Shown piece after piece: positions 18,528-27,789 of a DNA stretch of 64,000 nucleotides (positions are counted from its first letter, which is position 1; each line of letters starts with the position of its first letter). A program made the position numbers and the translations under genes. The notes under the pieces were generated by a model. That model saw only the letters and a list, made by a program, of their open reading frames with translations, was not told where the DNA came from and ran no database searches. Origin of the DNA: JACCTU01 sp963809175 (lineage in GTDB: Bacteria; Actinomycetota; Thermoleophilia; Gaiellales; Gaiellaceae); assembly GCA_963809175.1 (NCBI GenBank), contig CAWEIK010000001.1, forward strand, positions 1-64,000, in the 5' to 3' direction.

Positions 18528-20206
18528 TAATACGTCCTTTCCTGGGGCTGCCATTTCGTCATCGTCACGGGCTTCCAGTCGAGCTGCGGACCGTCGCGCC
18601 ACGTGACGAGCGTGTGCTTCATGAAGTTCTCGTCGTCTCGCTCCGGATAGTCGTGCGGCCGCGCGTGCGCGCCGCGACTCTCCTTGCGCGCGATCCCGCA
18701 GACGACCATGCACTGCGCGAGCTCGAGCAGGAAGCCGAGCTCGAGCGCCTGCGTGAGGTCGCTGTTGAACAGCGTGCCCTTGTCCTCGACGACGACGCGC
18801 TCGAAGCGCTCGCGCAGCCCGTCGACGATCTCGCCCTGGCGCTGCATCTGGTCCTCGCGCCGGAAGACGCCGAAGTTCTCGTGCATCGTCTGCGCGAGCT
18901 CGTCGCGGATCTTCCACGGGCGCTCGCCTTGTGTGCGGCCGAGCAGCTCGCGCAGCTCGCGGTCGGCGTCGCTCACGACGCCGTCGGGCACCGTGACCGT
19001 CGTGTTCGAGAGCGCCCACTCAGCTGCATGCCTACCCGAGCGCTTGCCGAACGTGATCGTCTCCATCAGCGCGTTGCCGCCGAGGCGGTTCGCGCCGTGC
19101 ACCGACACGCACGCAGCCTCGCCGGCGCAGTACAGACCCTCGAGCGACGTGAGCCCCCAGACGTCGGTGTCGACGCCGCCCATGTGGTAGTGGGCACCCG
19201 GGCGAACCGGGATCGGCTCGTAGATCGGGTCGATGCCCGCGAAGACCTGCGCGAGCTCACGCGTGCCGTGCAGCCGGTCGATGATCTTCTCCGCGCCGAG
19301 GTGGCGCAGGTCGAGCAGGACGTTGCCGTCGACGCCGCGGCCCTCGTCGATCTCGGTCTGCTCGGCGCGCGAGATGACGTCGCGCGACGCGAGCTCCATC
19401 GCGTTCGGCGCGTAGCGCTTCAGGAAGCGCTCGCCCTCGGCGTTCAGCAGGTACGCGCCCTCGCCGCGGCAGCCCTCGGTGATCAGCACGCCGGTCGGCG
19501 CGAGCGTCGTCGGGTGGAACTGCATCATCTCCATGTCCTTCAGCGGGACGCCGACGCGGAGCGCCATCGCCATGCCGTCGCCGGTGCAGGCGTAGGCGTT
19601 CGTCGTGCCGGTGTAGAGCCGGCCGGCACCGCCCGTGGCGAGGATCACCGTCTTCGCGCCGATCACCTTCAGCCCGCCGTTCAGGAGGTCCCAGCAGATG
19701 ACGCCCTGGCAGCGGCCGTCGTCGACGACGAGCTTCCAGGCGAAGTACTCCTCGTAGGTCAGGATGTCGCGCTTGACGACCTGCTCGTAGAGCACCTGGA
19801 TGAGCACGTGGCCCGTGATGTCGGCCGCGTAGGCGGTGCGGGGCGCTCCGGCGGCGCCGAAGGGCCGCTGCGCGATGCGGCCGTCCTCGGTCCGCGAGAA
19901 GACGGCTCCCCAGTGCTCGAGCTGGTAGACGTCGTCGGGAGCCTCGTTGCAGAGGATCTCGATCGCGTCCTGGTCGCCGAGGTAGTCGGAGCCCTTGACC
20001 GTGTCGTAGGCGTGCTGTTCGGGGTCGTCCTCGGAGGCGTTCCCGAGCGCCGCGTTGATCCCGCCCTCGGCCGCCCCGGAGTGACTGCGGGTCGGGTGGA
20101 TCTTGGAGATCATCGCCACGTCGGCGCCGACGTCGAACGCCTCGATGGCCGCGCGCATACCCGCGCAGCCGGCACCGACGACGAGCACGTCGTGCTTGGC
20201 GTCCAC
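18527..20206 (-). CDS. sdhA: Succinate dehydrogenase/fumarate reductase flavoprotein subunit
   Basis: 559 residues, intact. The FAD-binding start is HDVLVVGAGCAGMRAAIEAF. The histidine for covalent FAD attachment is in TRSHSGAAEGGINAALGN. Catalytic-site segments are MMQFHPTTLAPTGVLITEG, RCGEG-like CRGEGAYLL, and GANRLGGNALMETITFGK with RSGRHAAEW. The C-terminal helical domain includes LAQTMHENFGVFRREDQM and RGAHARPHDYPERDDENFMK. It oxidises succinate in the TCA cycle (or reduces fumarate). It is the first gene of the sdhA-sdhB-hdrB-like operon. Start GTG 20206 gives VDAKHDVLVVG. Confidence 0.95.
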   Translation of the reverse strand: MDAKHDVLVVGAGCAGMRAAIEAFDVGADVAMISKIHPTRSHSGAAEGGINAALGNASEDDPEQHAYDTVKGSDYLGDQDAIEILCNEAPDDVYQLEHWGAVFSRTEDGRIAQRPFGAAGAPRTAYAADITGHVLIQVLYEQVVKRDILTYEEYFAWKLVVDDGRCQGVICWDLLNGGLKVIGAKTVILATGGAGRLYTGTTNAYACTGDGMAMALRVGVPLKDMEMMQFHPTTLAPTGVLITEGCRGEGAYLLNAEGERFLKRYAPNAMELASRDVISRAEQTEIDEGRGVDGNVLLDLRHLGAEKIIDRLHGTRELAQVFAGIDPIYEPIPVRPGAHYHMGGVDTDVWGLTSLEGLYCAGEAACVSVHGANRLGGNALMETITFGKRSGRHAAEWALSNTTVTVPDGVVSDADRELRELLGRTQGERPWKIRDELAQTMHENFGVFRREDQMQRQGEIVDGLRERFERVVVEDKGTLFNSDLTQALELGFLLELAQCMVVCGIARKESRGAHARPHDYPERDDENFMKHTLVTWRDGPQLDWKPVTMTKWQPQERTY

Positions 20207-20270
20207 CGCGCCTGACGCTATCGAAAGGCGGAAGCGCTGTGCTTCGTGACAGTCGCGGCTTGGCTGACCG

Positions 20271-20297
20271 GGGGTCGCCGCAGCGAGCGGCGACCCC
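20271..20297 (-). terminator. Perfect 11-bp stem-loop between a small ORF and sdhA
   Basis: The arms GGGGTCGCCGC (20271-20281) and GCGGCGACCCC (20287-20297) are perfectly complementary with a 5-nt loop. The hairpin follows the stop of the 43-codon ORF at 20308 by about 10 nt on the minus strand. No T-tract follows, so it may be a rho-independent-like terminator common in GC-rich actinobacteria, or an operator or leader structure for sdhA. Confidence 0.5.
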
Positions 20298-20307
20298 GGA
20301 GTCCCCC

Positions 20308-20439
20308 TCAGCCCCAGCGCCTGAAGATCGACCAGATGTCGGTGAAGGCCGCGCCGTCCAGCTGGCCATCGCACCAGTCGAGCTCGACCTCGGTCTCGGT
20401 CGGCCGGCAGGCGCCGACCGCCGAGGCACCACGCTCCAC
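20308..20439 (-). CDS. Possible 43-residue small protein upstream of sdhA
   Basis: A GTG-started frame encodes MERGASAVGACRPTETEVEL with a further DWCDGQLDGAAFTDIWSIFR and ends RWG. It contains two cysteines and an aromatic, acidic C-terminal half. It occupies the otherwise empty 344-nt gap between sdhA and pckA and stops just before a perfect hairpin, which together look like a small transcription unit. No convincing ribosome site is seen and I recognise no family. Confidence 0.35.
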   Translation of the reverse strand: MERGASAVGACRPTETEVELDWCDGQLDGAAFTDIWSIFRRWG

Positions 20440-20550
20440 CGGCTCGGACGCTATCGGATGCGGCCTGGGCAACGCCTCGTAACGTCAGCCGCTTGGCGTG
20501 AGGGGGCGATAAGATCCGGCGCGTCCCGGCGAGCGAGCGAAGGAGTACGC

Positions 20551-22095
20551 GTGGCGAAGATGGCGTTCCGGCTGCCCCCTGCGGCCTCGGTGATCGAGAA
20601 CCCGAGCCCTGCGGAGGCGAAGGAGCTGACGGCGCGGATGCCGAACGCGCGGCCCGACTCGCTTCGGGAACCTGAACATCTCGACCGAGGTCGTCTCTCG
20701 GTCGAAGCGCTCGACCTTCCTCGTCACGGACGAGCCCGACGGGCAGAACCAGGCGATGACCCGCGAGGACGGCCTGAAGTGGGCCGAGCTCCAGGACGAC
20801 TACATCGCCGGGCCAGGAGATGATCGTGGTCGACGGCTACATCGGCAACGACCCCGAGTTCCGCACGCCGACGCGCCTCTACATCGAGGCGGCGAACGCG
20901 AACATCGCCGCGATGCAGCAGCAGCTCTACTTCGACCTCGAGCCGGGCGAGCGACTTCGAGCCCGAGCTGACCGTCATCTACACGCCGAACCTGAAGGCC
21001 GAGGGCTTCCCAGACGACCGGCTGATCGCCGTCGACCTCGAGCAGGGCGTCACGCGCGTCTTCAACTCCGACTACTTCGGCGAGTCGAAGAAGGGCGGGC
21101 TGCGGATGTGGAACAAGCTCGTCTACGACCGCGGCGGGCTGCCGCTGCACGCCGGCTGCAAGATCATCCCGACCGAGCAGCGGCGAGAAGGTCGGGCTGA
21201 TCGTCGGCCTCTCCGGCACCGGCAAGACCACGACGACGTTCACGCGCCAGAACGGCTCGATCCCGGTGCAGGACGACTTCGTCGCGTGGATGCCGAACGG
21301 CCACGTCTACGTGACCGAGAACGGCTGCTTCGCGAAGACGTTCGGCTTCAACCCCGACGACGAGCCGACGATCTACGGCGCCGTCACGCAGCCCGACTCG
21401 TACCTCGAGAACGTCTCGCAGCACGGCGACGAGGTCGACTTCTTCGACACGTCGTACACGCAGAACGGGCGCGCGACGTTCCCGTTCGGCGTGATCGAGG
21501 CGGGCGCCGACCGCAACATCGCGGACGCGCACTTCCTGCTCATCCTCAACCGCAACGAGAACATCATCCCGGCGGTCGCGAAGCTCGAAGGGCCGCAGGC
21601 AGCGGCCTTCTTCATGCTCGGCGAGACGCAGGGCACGAGCGCCGGCGGCGCCGACGAGGCCGGCAAGTTCCTGCGCGTGCCGGGCACGAACCCGTTCTTC
21701 CCGATGCCGCACGACCTGCAGGGCAACCGCTTCCTCGAGCTGCTCGAGGAGCACCCGCTCGAGGTGTACCTGATGAACACCGGACGCGTCGGCGGCCCGG
21801 AGAGCGACGAGCGCTCGAAGAAGGTCAAGATCAAGCACTCGTCCGCGATCGTCAAGGGCATCGCCGAGGGCACGATCGAGTGGGAGGTCGACCCGGACTT
21901 CGGCTACCTCGTCGCGAGCTCGGTGCCGGGGATCGACGCGGACGACATCGACGTGCTGCAGCCGCGGCGGCTCTACGAGGCGGCCGGACGCGCGGAGGAC
22001 TACCGCGCGCTCGCGGAGCGCTTCAAGCCGAGCGCGCGGAGTTCCTGAAGGCCTATCCGAGCCTGTCGGACGAGATCGTCTCCGCAGTCCGTTAG
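20551..22095 (+). CDS. pckA: Phosphoenolpyruvate carboxykinase (ATP), several frame breaks
   Basis: A gluconeogenic enzyme converting oxaloacetate and ATP to PEP. Visible segments are FGNLNISTEVVSRSK, EMIVVDGYIGNDPEFRTP, FNSDYFGESKKGGLRMWNKL, the kinase P-loop IVGLSGTGKTTTT, the metal site QDDFVAWMPNGHVYV, and ENGCFAKTFGFNPDDEPTIY. This is the ATP-dependent family (P-loop GxSGTGKT). Breaks lie near 20662, 20813, 20953, 21183 and 22032, each a 1-2 base indel. Start GTG 20551 has AAGGAG 5 nt upstream. The product is about 515 aa, normal length. Its stop overlaps that of the convergent M29 gene (TTAG). Confidence 0.9.
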
Positions 22096-23294
22096 ACCTG
22101 CCAGGAGCCGTCGCGGAGGATCGGCACGCGCGCACCGTCGCGCGTGACGCCCGTCACGGCCACCTCGTCGCTGCCGATCATGAAGTCGAGGTGCAGGTCG
22201 GAGCGGTTGATCTTGTCGATGTCCTCGGCGCCGACGAGTGACTCGTACGCGCCGCCGAGCGCGAGGTGGCTCGCCGCGTTCTCGTCGAGCAGCGTGTTGT
22301 AGAAGACGGTGCCGAGCGGACCGATCCGGCCTTCGCGGTCGACGAGCGCGACCTCGCCGAGGCGTCGTGCTCCCTCGTCGATCGACGTCCGTGCACGGAG
22401 CGCGTCGCCGCCCACCTCTGCGTCGAGCTCGACCGCGTAGCCGCCCTCGAAGCGCACGGTGATCCCGTCGATCAGCGTGCCGTCGCTCAGCACGAGCGGC
22501 CGCGTCGAACGGACCACGCCCGTCCGCGCGCTGCGGGTCCGGCGTCGCGGTCAGCTCCTCCGACGGGAGGTTCGGGACGTAGTCGATGCCGCCGATCGTC
22601 GTCTCGTTCGCGTTCCGCCACTTCGACGTCGGCAGCAGGCCGATTGTGAGGTCGGTGCCCGGGACCCTCGAAGTGCACGGCGTCGAGCTCGAGCTCCATC
22701 AGGCGGCGTCCCACGTCGGCCGTCTGGCCGAACCGCTCACGCCAGGCCGCGACCGGGTCGTCCGTGTCGAGCCGGCAGACGTGCGCGATCTGCTCCCAGA
22801 GCTTGTCGAGCGGTTCGTCGGCGTCCGGGTAGACCTGCTGCGCCCAGCCCTCGACCGGGCCCGGGACGACGAGCCAGGTCGAGGCGTTCCGGTTGATCAC
22901 CTCGAAGTTCTCCTTGATGCGCGGAAGCAGGTCACGCCCGACGCGCGCGGCGTCGAGGTCGCCGAGCAGCCCCGGCGCGGTCGGCCCCGCGATCGAGATC
23001 AGGGAGCCGCGCAGCTCGCCGACGTCGAGCGGCACGTTGTCCGTACCACGGCGGCACGTAGTCGAGCGTGTCCTCGTCCGCGTGCTCGATTCGCGCGCGC
23101 TTGACGTGCGGGTCGAAGTAGAAGACGTCGACGAACCGTGCGCCGTGCCGGTACGCGTGCGTGGCGATCGCCCGCGCGAACTCGTGCTGGCCGTGCTCGG
23201 CGTTGACGTTGACGACCTGCCCCGGCTGGATGTTCGCGCCGTACTCCACGGCCACCCGGGCGAGACGGTCTCGTAGCTCGTTTCTGGCCTCCAT
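22092..23294 (-). CDS. M29-family (thermophilic) aminopeptidase, frame broken
   Basis: A metal-dependent aminopeptidase of about 400 residues. The N-terminal half includes ANIQPGQVVNVNAEHGQHE and HGARFVDVFYFDPHVKRA; the middle has VINRNASTWLVVPGPVEGWA. The C-terminal metal site carries the family ligands: GITVRFEGGYAVELDAE, PLGTVFYNTLLDENAASHLA and NRSDLHLDFMIGSDEVAVTG. Breaks lie near 23040, 22665 and 22530. It is located between pckA and the Xer recombinases, with no evident functional link to either. Confidence 0.82.
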
Positions 23295-23331
23295 CGGCAG
23301 GCGATCCTAGCGAGGCGCCGAACAAGTCAGC

Positions 23332-24156
23332 GTGGATGCCGTCGAGCGCTTCCTGGCTTCGCCGTCCCTGTCCGAGGGCACCCGCCGCTCGTATCGCTTC
23401 GACCTGGAGCCGTTCGCCGCGTGGCTCGACAAGCGCGGCACCGCGCTCGACGACGTCGACGCACGCGCACTCGCCGACTACGCGGCGGAGCTCGGGCGCG
23501 ACCGGCGCAAGCTCGCCCCCGCGACGATCTCGCGCAAGCTCGCCGCGATCCGCTCGTTCCTCCGCCATGCGCTCGGCCCGTCGCGCGTCCCCGAGGGATC
23601 GTTCTCGCCGCGGCGCGCCAGGCGCCTGCCGAACACGCCGGTGACGAAGGACATCGAGGCGCTGCTCGACGCGCTCGAGGGCGACGGCCCCCTCCCGCTC
23701 CGCAACCGTGCGCTGCTCGAGCTCATCTACTCGGCCGGACTCCGTTCACGAGAAGCTGTGCTCCTCGACCTCGCCGACGTCGACTTCGAGCAGGAGCTCG
23801 TGCGGGTGCACGGCAAGGGCGACAAGGAGCGCGTGGTGCCGCTCGGCGAGGAGGCCGCCTACTGGATCTCGCTGTACGTCCGCGACGCGCGTCCTCAACT
23901 CGTTCGTGGTGCCGAGGCGGCGCTGTTCCTGTCCACGCGCGGCAAGCGGCTCGACACGAGCACGCTCCGCCGGATCTGCCCGAACCCGCACAAGCTCCGC
24001 CACGCGTTCGCGACGCACCTGCTCGAGGGCGGCGCCGACCTCCGCACGATCCAGGAGCTCCTCGGGCACTCGTCGCTCTCGACCACGCAGGTCTACAGCC
24101 ACGTCGACGGAAAGAGGCTGCGCCGTGTCTACGACAGCGCGCATCCCCGATCCTGA
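23332..24156 (+). CDS. Tyrosine recombinase, XerC/XerD type (first of a tandem pair)
   Basis: 274 residues, intact. The N-terminal SAM-like DNA-binding domain (FLASPSLSEGTRRSYRFDL) is followed by the catalytic domain. The catalytic residues are visible: Arg in SAGLRSREAVLLDLADVD, Lys in VHGKGDKERVVPLG, His-x-x-Arg in PHKLRHAFATHLLEGG, His in LLGHSSLSTTQVYSHV, where the Tyr nucleophile also lies. Length and sequence fit the chromosome-dimer-resolution recombinases rather than phage integrases. It overlaps the start of a second, related recombinase. Confidence 0.87.
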   Translation: MDAVERFLASPSLSEGTRRSYRFDLEPFAAWLDKRGTALDDVDARALADYAAELGRDRRKLAPATISRKLAAIRSFLRHALGPSRVPEGSFSPRRARRLPNTPVTKDIEALLDALEGDGPLPLRNRALLELIYSAGLRSREAVLLDLADVDFEQELVRVHGKGDKERVVPLGEEAAYWISLYVRDARPQLVRGAEAALFLSTRGKRLDTSTLRRICPNPHKLRHAFATHLLEGGADLRTIQELLGHSSLSTTQVYSHVDGKRLRRVYDSAHPRS

Positions 24157-25065
24157 GCTGCGACGGCTTCCTCGCCGTGCTCGCAGCGCAGCGTGCGCCG
24201 CGGACCGTCGACGCCTACCGGCGAGATCTCGAGCACTTCGCGCGGTTCCTCGGCTCGGCGCCCTCGCGCGCGACGACGGAGCAGCTCGAGCGCTACGTCG
24301 CGCAGCTGCGCGCGGACGGACTCGTCCGCTGCAACGATCGCGCGGCGACTCTCCGCGCTCAAGAGCCTGTACCGGCACCTGATGCTGCTCGGCGCTCGCG
24401 CGGACAACCCCGCCGCCGAGCTGACCGCACCGCGACGCGTGCGGCGGCTGCCGCGGACGCTCTCGCCGTCGGAGGCCGAGCGCCTGATCGACGCCGCGAA
24501 CGGCACGACGCCGCGCTCATTGCGCGACTCGGCGATCGTCGAGCTCCTCTACGGCGCGGGGCTTCGGGTCAGCGAGCTCGTCTCGCTCGAGCGCGGCAGC
24601 GTCGACCTCGACCAGCGCATCGTCAGGGCCCTCGGCAAGGGATCGAAGGAACGGATCGTGCCGGTCGGCCGGCGCGCGGCCGAGTCGCTGCGCCGCTACC
24701 TCTCGCGCGGCCGTCCCTACCTCGAGCGACGCCAGCGTCCCGAGCTGTTCCTGAACGCGAAGGGCGGGCCGCTGACGCGCTCGGGCGTCTTCGTGATCCT
24801 GCGCAGGCTCGCGGAGAAGGCGGGGCTCGAGCCCGGACGCGTGCACCCGCACCTCCTCAGGCACTCCTTCGCCACCCACCTGCTCGAGGGCGGAGCCGAC
24901 CTGCGGAGCGTTCAGGAGATGCTCGGGCACGCCGACCTGGCGACGACCGAGCTCTACACGCACGTGTCGGACAAGCGGCGCCGCGAGCTGTACTTCCAGG
25001 CGCATCCGCACGCGCGGAGGCGTTTGGCGGCGCGCCGAACCGTAAACAAACCCGAATCGGACTGA
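24125..25065 (+). CDS. Tyrosine recombinase, XerC/XerD type (second of a tandem pair), two frame breaks
   Basis: About 312 residues. The likely start is GTG 24125 inside the end of the first recombinase gene (MSTTARIPDPELRR), followed after a break near 24165 by FLAVLAAQRAPRTVDAYRRD and, after another near 24345, by LSALKSLYRHLMLLGARADN. Catalytic residues: Arg in GAGLRVSELVSLERG, Lys in ALGKGSKERIVPVG, His-x-x-Arg in PHLLRHSFATHLLEGG, His and Tyr in MLGHADLATTELYTHV. Together with the upstream gene it could supply a XerC-XerD pair acting at dif. Which is C and which is D cannot be told here. Confidence 0.83.
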
Positions 25066-25235
25066 ACGGGATCTCACCGCTGGTCCTCGCCCTCCTCGCG
25101 TCCACGGGAGTGGGCGTGTGGATGGCGATCGCGGGCGTGCAGAAGAACGCGCTCGAGTGGAGGCGCCGCAGGCGCACCTGCCCTTCCTGCGGACGGGCGA
25201 TCAGCGGCCGCACCTGCAGCCACGTGCACAGCTAG
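25062..25235 (+). CDS. Small membrane protein with C-terminal zinc ribbon, start uncertain
   Basis: About 55 residues: one transmembrane helix (SPLVLALLASTGVGVWMAIA), a basic stretch (EWRRRRRTC) and a zinc-ribbon-like knuckle CPSCGRAISGRTCSHVH. The only upstream initiator before the helix is CTG 25062, which overlaps the recombinase TGA; otherwise ATG 25122 would lose the helix. The stop overlaps that of the convergent HEAT-repeat gene by CTAG. Function unknown. Confidence 0.5.
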   Translation: MNGISPLVLALLASTGVGVWMAIAGVQKNALEWRRRRRTCPSCGRAISGRTCSHVHS

Positions 25236-25735
25236 CTCTTCGCGGCGCCGGACTTCTTGCGGAGGAGCTCGGCGACCTTGCGCGCGATGTCGCGCAGCTC
25301 GCGGTCTTGCTCGTCGTCCTCGGACAACCCCTTGAGCAGCCGGATCGTGTCGGGCTGCGGCGACGCGTTCTTCAGGCAGACGATCGCGAGGCGCCGAACG
25401 GCCTGGTTGCCGTCGCTGTCGGCCAGCGAGTGCAGCTTCGGGCGCACCTGGTTGGCGACGCCGGGATGGTCGCGTGAGAGCGACTCGAGCGCCACGAGCG
25501 CGGAGCCGCGGCAGGCCGGGCTGTCGTCCTCGAGCCCTCTGCGCAGGAGCTCGATCTTCTGGCGGAACTGGAACTGCGCGATCGCCCGGTAGGCCTGCGC
25601 GCGAACGCGGAAGTCCGGGTCCCGGGCCGACATCTCGAGGTCGTCGTCCCACTCGTGCCGCAGCGTGGCGAGCGCCTTCTCGTCGCCGGCCGCAACCAGT
25701 TCCTCCGCCTTCGCCGCCGCCTCCGCGAGGGTCAA
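25232..25735 (-). CDS. HEAT-repeat protein coupled to citrate synthase
   Basis: 167 residues, intact, all alpha-helical. Repeated HEAT-type helix pairs are visible: DFRVRAQAYRAIAQFQFRQK, SPACRGSALVALESLSRDHP, NQAVRRLAIVCLKNASPQPD and RELRDIARKVAELLRKKS. Such proteins are binding scaffolds or, in some cases, phycobilin lyases; no catalytic residue is evident. The TTG start at 25735 overlaps the gltA stop (TTGA), so it is translated with citrate synthase. This suggests a partner or assembly factor, but that is inference. Confidence 0.7.
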   Translation of the reverse strand: MTLAEAAAKAEELVAAGDEKALATLRHEWDDDLEMSARDPDFRVRAQAYRAIAQFQFRQKIELLRRGLEDDSPACRGSALVALESLSRDHPGVANQVRPKLHSLADSDGNQAVRRLAIVCLKNASPQPDTIRLLKGLSEDDEQDRELRDIARKVAELLRKKSGAAKS

Positions 25736-26815
25736 GCGAGCGAGCGGGGTTCCGGGCCGACGTAGCGGGCCGAGGGCCGGAAGAGACGGCCGGTCCGCTT
25801 CTGCTCGAGGATGTGCGCCGACCAGCCGGCCACGCGCGAGCACGCGAACATCGCGGGCGCGAGCGGCGGCGGGATCTCCGCGCTGTCGAGCACGACCGCC
25901 GAGTAGTACTCGACGTTCGTCGCGAGCACGCGCTCGGGATGACGCTCCTGGAGCACGCGTAGCGCGACCGCTTCGAGCTCCTCGGCGACGTCGATGTTCG
26001 CGGCGCCGAGCTCCTTCGCCGTTCGCTTCAGCACGCGCGAGCGAGGGTCTTCTGCGCGGTAGACGCGGTGGCCGAAGCCCATGATCCGCTTGCCGCTCTC
26101 GAGCGCCTCCTTCACCCAGCGCTCCGCGTCCCCGAGCTTCGCGACCTCCTCGAGCATCGGCTTCACGTACGCAGGCGCGCCGCCGTGCAGCGGGCCCGAG
26201 AGGGCGCCGACCGCCGACGAGAGCGCCGCACCGGAGTCCGCACCTGTCGATGCGACCACGCGCGCCGTGAACGTCGACGCGTTCAAGCCGTGCTCGGCGG
26301 TGCAGATCCAGTACGTGTCGATCGCCTTGACGTGCTTCGGGTCCGCCTCGCCACGCCAGCGGAGCAGGAACTTCTCGGCGGCCGTCTTCCCCTTCGCGAC
26401 GACGTCGTCCGGCGCAGGCTCGCGACCGTCGGCGACGGCGGCGGAGCGCGCAACGATCTCCATCATCTGCGCGGAGAGGCGGCCGAGATCCTTGCGCGCC
26501 TGCTCGTCCGAGATCTCGCTCAGCTTGCCGAGCTTCCACGTCGCCCGCGAGGCGTGCGGTCTCGGCCTGGAGGTCGGCCGGCGCGTTACCCGTGAGCCCC
26601 GCCGGCTCGTACGGCTCGGGGTCGGGCATCTTCGAGCTCAGGTCGTTGTCGACGAGGAGGCCCCAGACGAACTCGTAGGGATACGTCCCGACGAGCTCCT
26701 CGATGTCGATGCCGCGGTACCGGAGCTGGCCCCCCTCGCGGTCCGGCTCGGCGATCTCCGTCTCGACCGCGACAACCCCTTCGAGCCCCGGCCGGAAGTC
26801 GGTGGTGGCGCTCAT
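25732..26815 (-). CDS. gltA: Citrate synthase, one frame break
   Basis: The TCA-cycle entry enzyme of about 360 residues, in the short citrate/2-methylcitrate synthase form found in actinobacteria and Bacillus. The start is ATTDFRPGLEGVVAVETEIA, then RYRGIDIEELVG. Catalytic histidines are in LSGPLHGGAPAYV and IMGFGHRVYRAEDPR; the C-terminal aspartate region is NVEYYSAVVLDSAEIPP. One break lies near 26555. The ATG at 26815 is only 6 nt from a perfect palindrome shared with the divergent mdh gene, so the two TCA genes are probably co-regulated. Confidence 0.9.
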
Positions 26816-26820
26816 CGGCG

Positions 26821-26842
26821 CGGACTGTATCGATACAGTCCG
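26821..26842. promoter_or_regulatory. Perfect 22-bp palindromic operator between gltA and mdh
   Basis: The core GGACTGTATCGATACAGTCC, with one further C-G pair at each end, is perfectly self-complementary. It fills almost half of the 49 bp between the divergent gltA and mdh start codons. AT-rich and symmetric, it is out of place in this GC-rich sequence, and its inner half-site (TGTATC-GATACA) looks like the recognition element of a dimeric repressor such as a GntR-type protein. It would cover the -10 region of both promoters. The regulator is not identified. Confidence 0.75.
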
Positions 26843-26864
26843 GCCCCGGGATGGCGGTGCGAGG

Positions 26865-27789
26865 GTGAGACAGAAGGTGACCGTCGTCGGGGCCGGGAAC
26901 GTCGGTGCCACGTGCGCGCAGGTGCTCGCGCAGCGCGACTACGCGGACGTCGTCCTCGTCGACATCAAGGAAGGCCTGCCGCAGGGCAAGGCTCTCGACA
27001 TCGGTCAGATGGGTGCAGTGCTCGGCTTCGAGCCGAGCGTCGTCGGCTCGAACGGCTACGAGGAGAGCGCAGGCTCGTCGGTCGTCGTGATCACCGCGGG
27101 GCTGCCCCGCTCGCCCGGGATGTCGCGCGACGATCTCGTGACGACGAACGAGAAGATCGTCAAGTCCGTGACCGAGCAGGTGGTCGCCTTCTCGCCCGAC
27201 GCGATCCTGGTCGTCGTCTCGAACCCGCTCGACGCGATGTGCCACGTTGCGAAGAGCGTGTCGACGTGGCCGAAGGAGCGCGTGTTCGGGATGGCGGGAA
27301 TCCTCGACACCGCGCGCTTCTCGACGTTCATCGCGTGGGAGACCGGCGCGTCGGTGAAGGACGTCACCGCGATGGTGCTCGGCGGACACGGCGACCAGAT
27401 GGTCCCCGTCGTCAGCGCGACGACGGTCGGCGGTGTCCCGCTCACGAAGCTCGCGTCGAAGGACCGGATCGAGTCGATGGTCGAGCGCACGCGCAAGGGC
27501 GGCGGCGAGCTCGTCAACCTGCTCGGAACGTCCGCCTGGTACGCACCGGGTGCAGCTGCTGCGCAGATGGTCGACGCGATCTGCCTCGACGAGAAGCGCG
27601 TGCTTCCGTGCACGGCGTATCTCGAGGGCGAGTACGGGAGTCGACGGCCTCTACATGGGCGTGCCGGTGAAGCTCGGCGCCGCCGGGATCGAGCAGATCG
27701 TCGAGCTCGACCTGACCGACGAGGAGCGCGGCTGGTTCGACGAGTCGACGGCCGCCGTCCGCGACGTCGTCGGCGTCCTGACGACGTAA
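26865..27789 (+). CDS. mdh: Malate dehydrogenase, one frame break
   Basis: An NAD-dependent malate dehydrogenase of the lactate dehydrogenase-like group, about 307 residues. The Rossmann start is KVTVVGAGNVGATCAQVLA, with Asp in VVLVDIKEGLPQGKA selecting NAD. Substrate-binding Arg residues are in LPRSPGMSRDDLV; the family signature VSNPLDAMCHVA follows, and catalytic His is in VLGGHGDQMVPV. One break lies near 27640. GTG 26865 gives VRQKVTVVG. It is divergent from gltA across the palindrome, and its TAA overlaps the ATG of the SDR gene (TAATG). Confidence 0.92.

Noticed and set aside
23332..25065. An integrated mobile element with two integrases
   Set aside because: No tRNA target duplication, transposase, phage gene or composition change surrounds the two recombinases, and their sequence is of Xer type.
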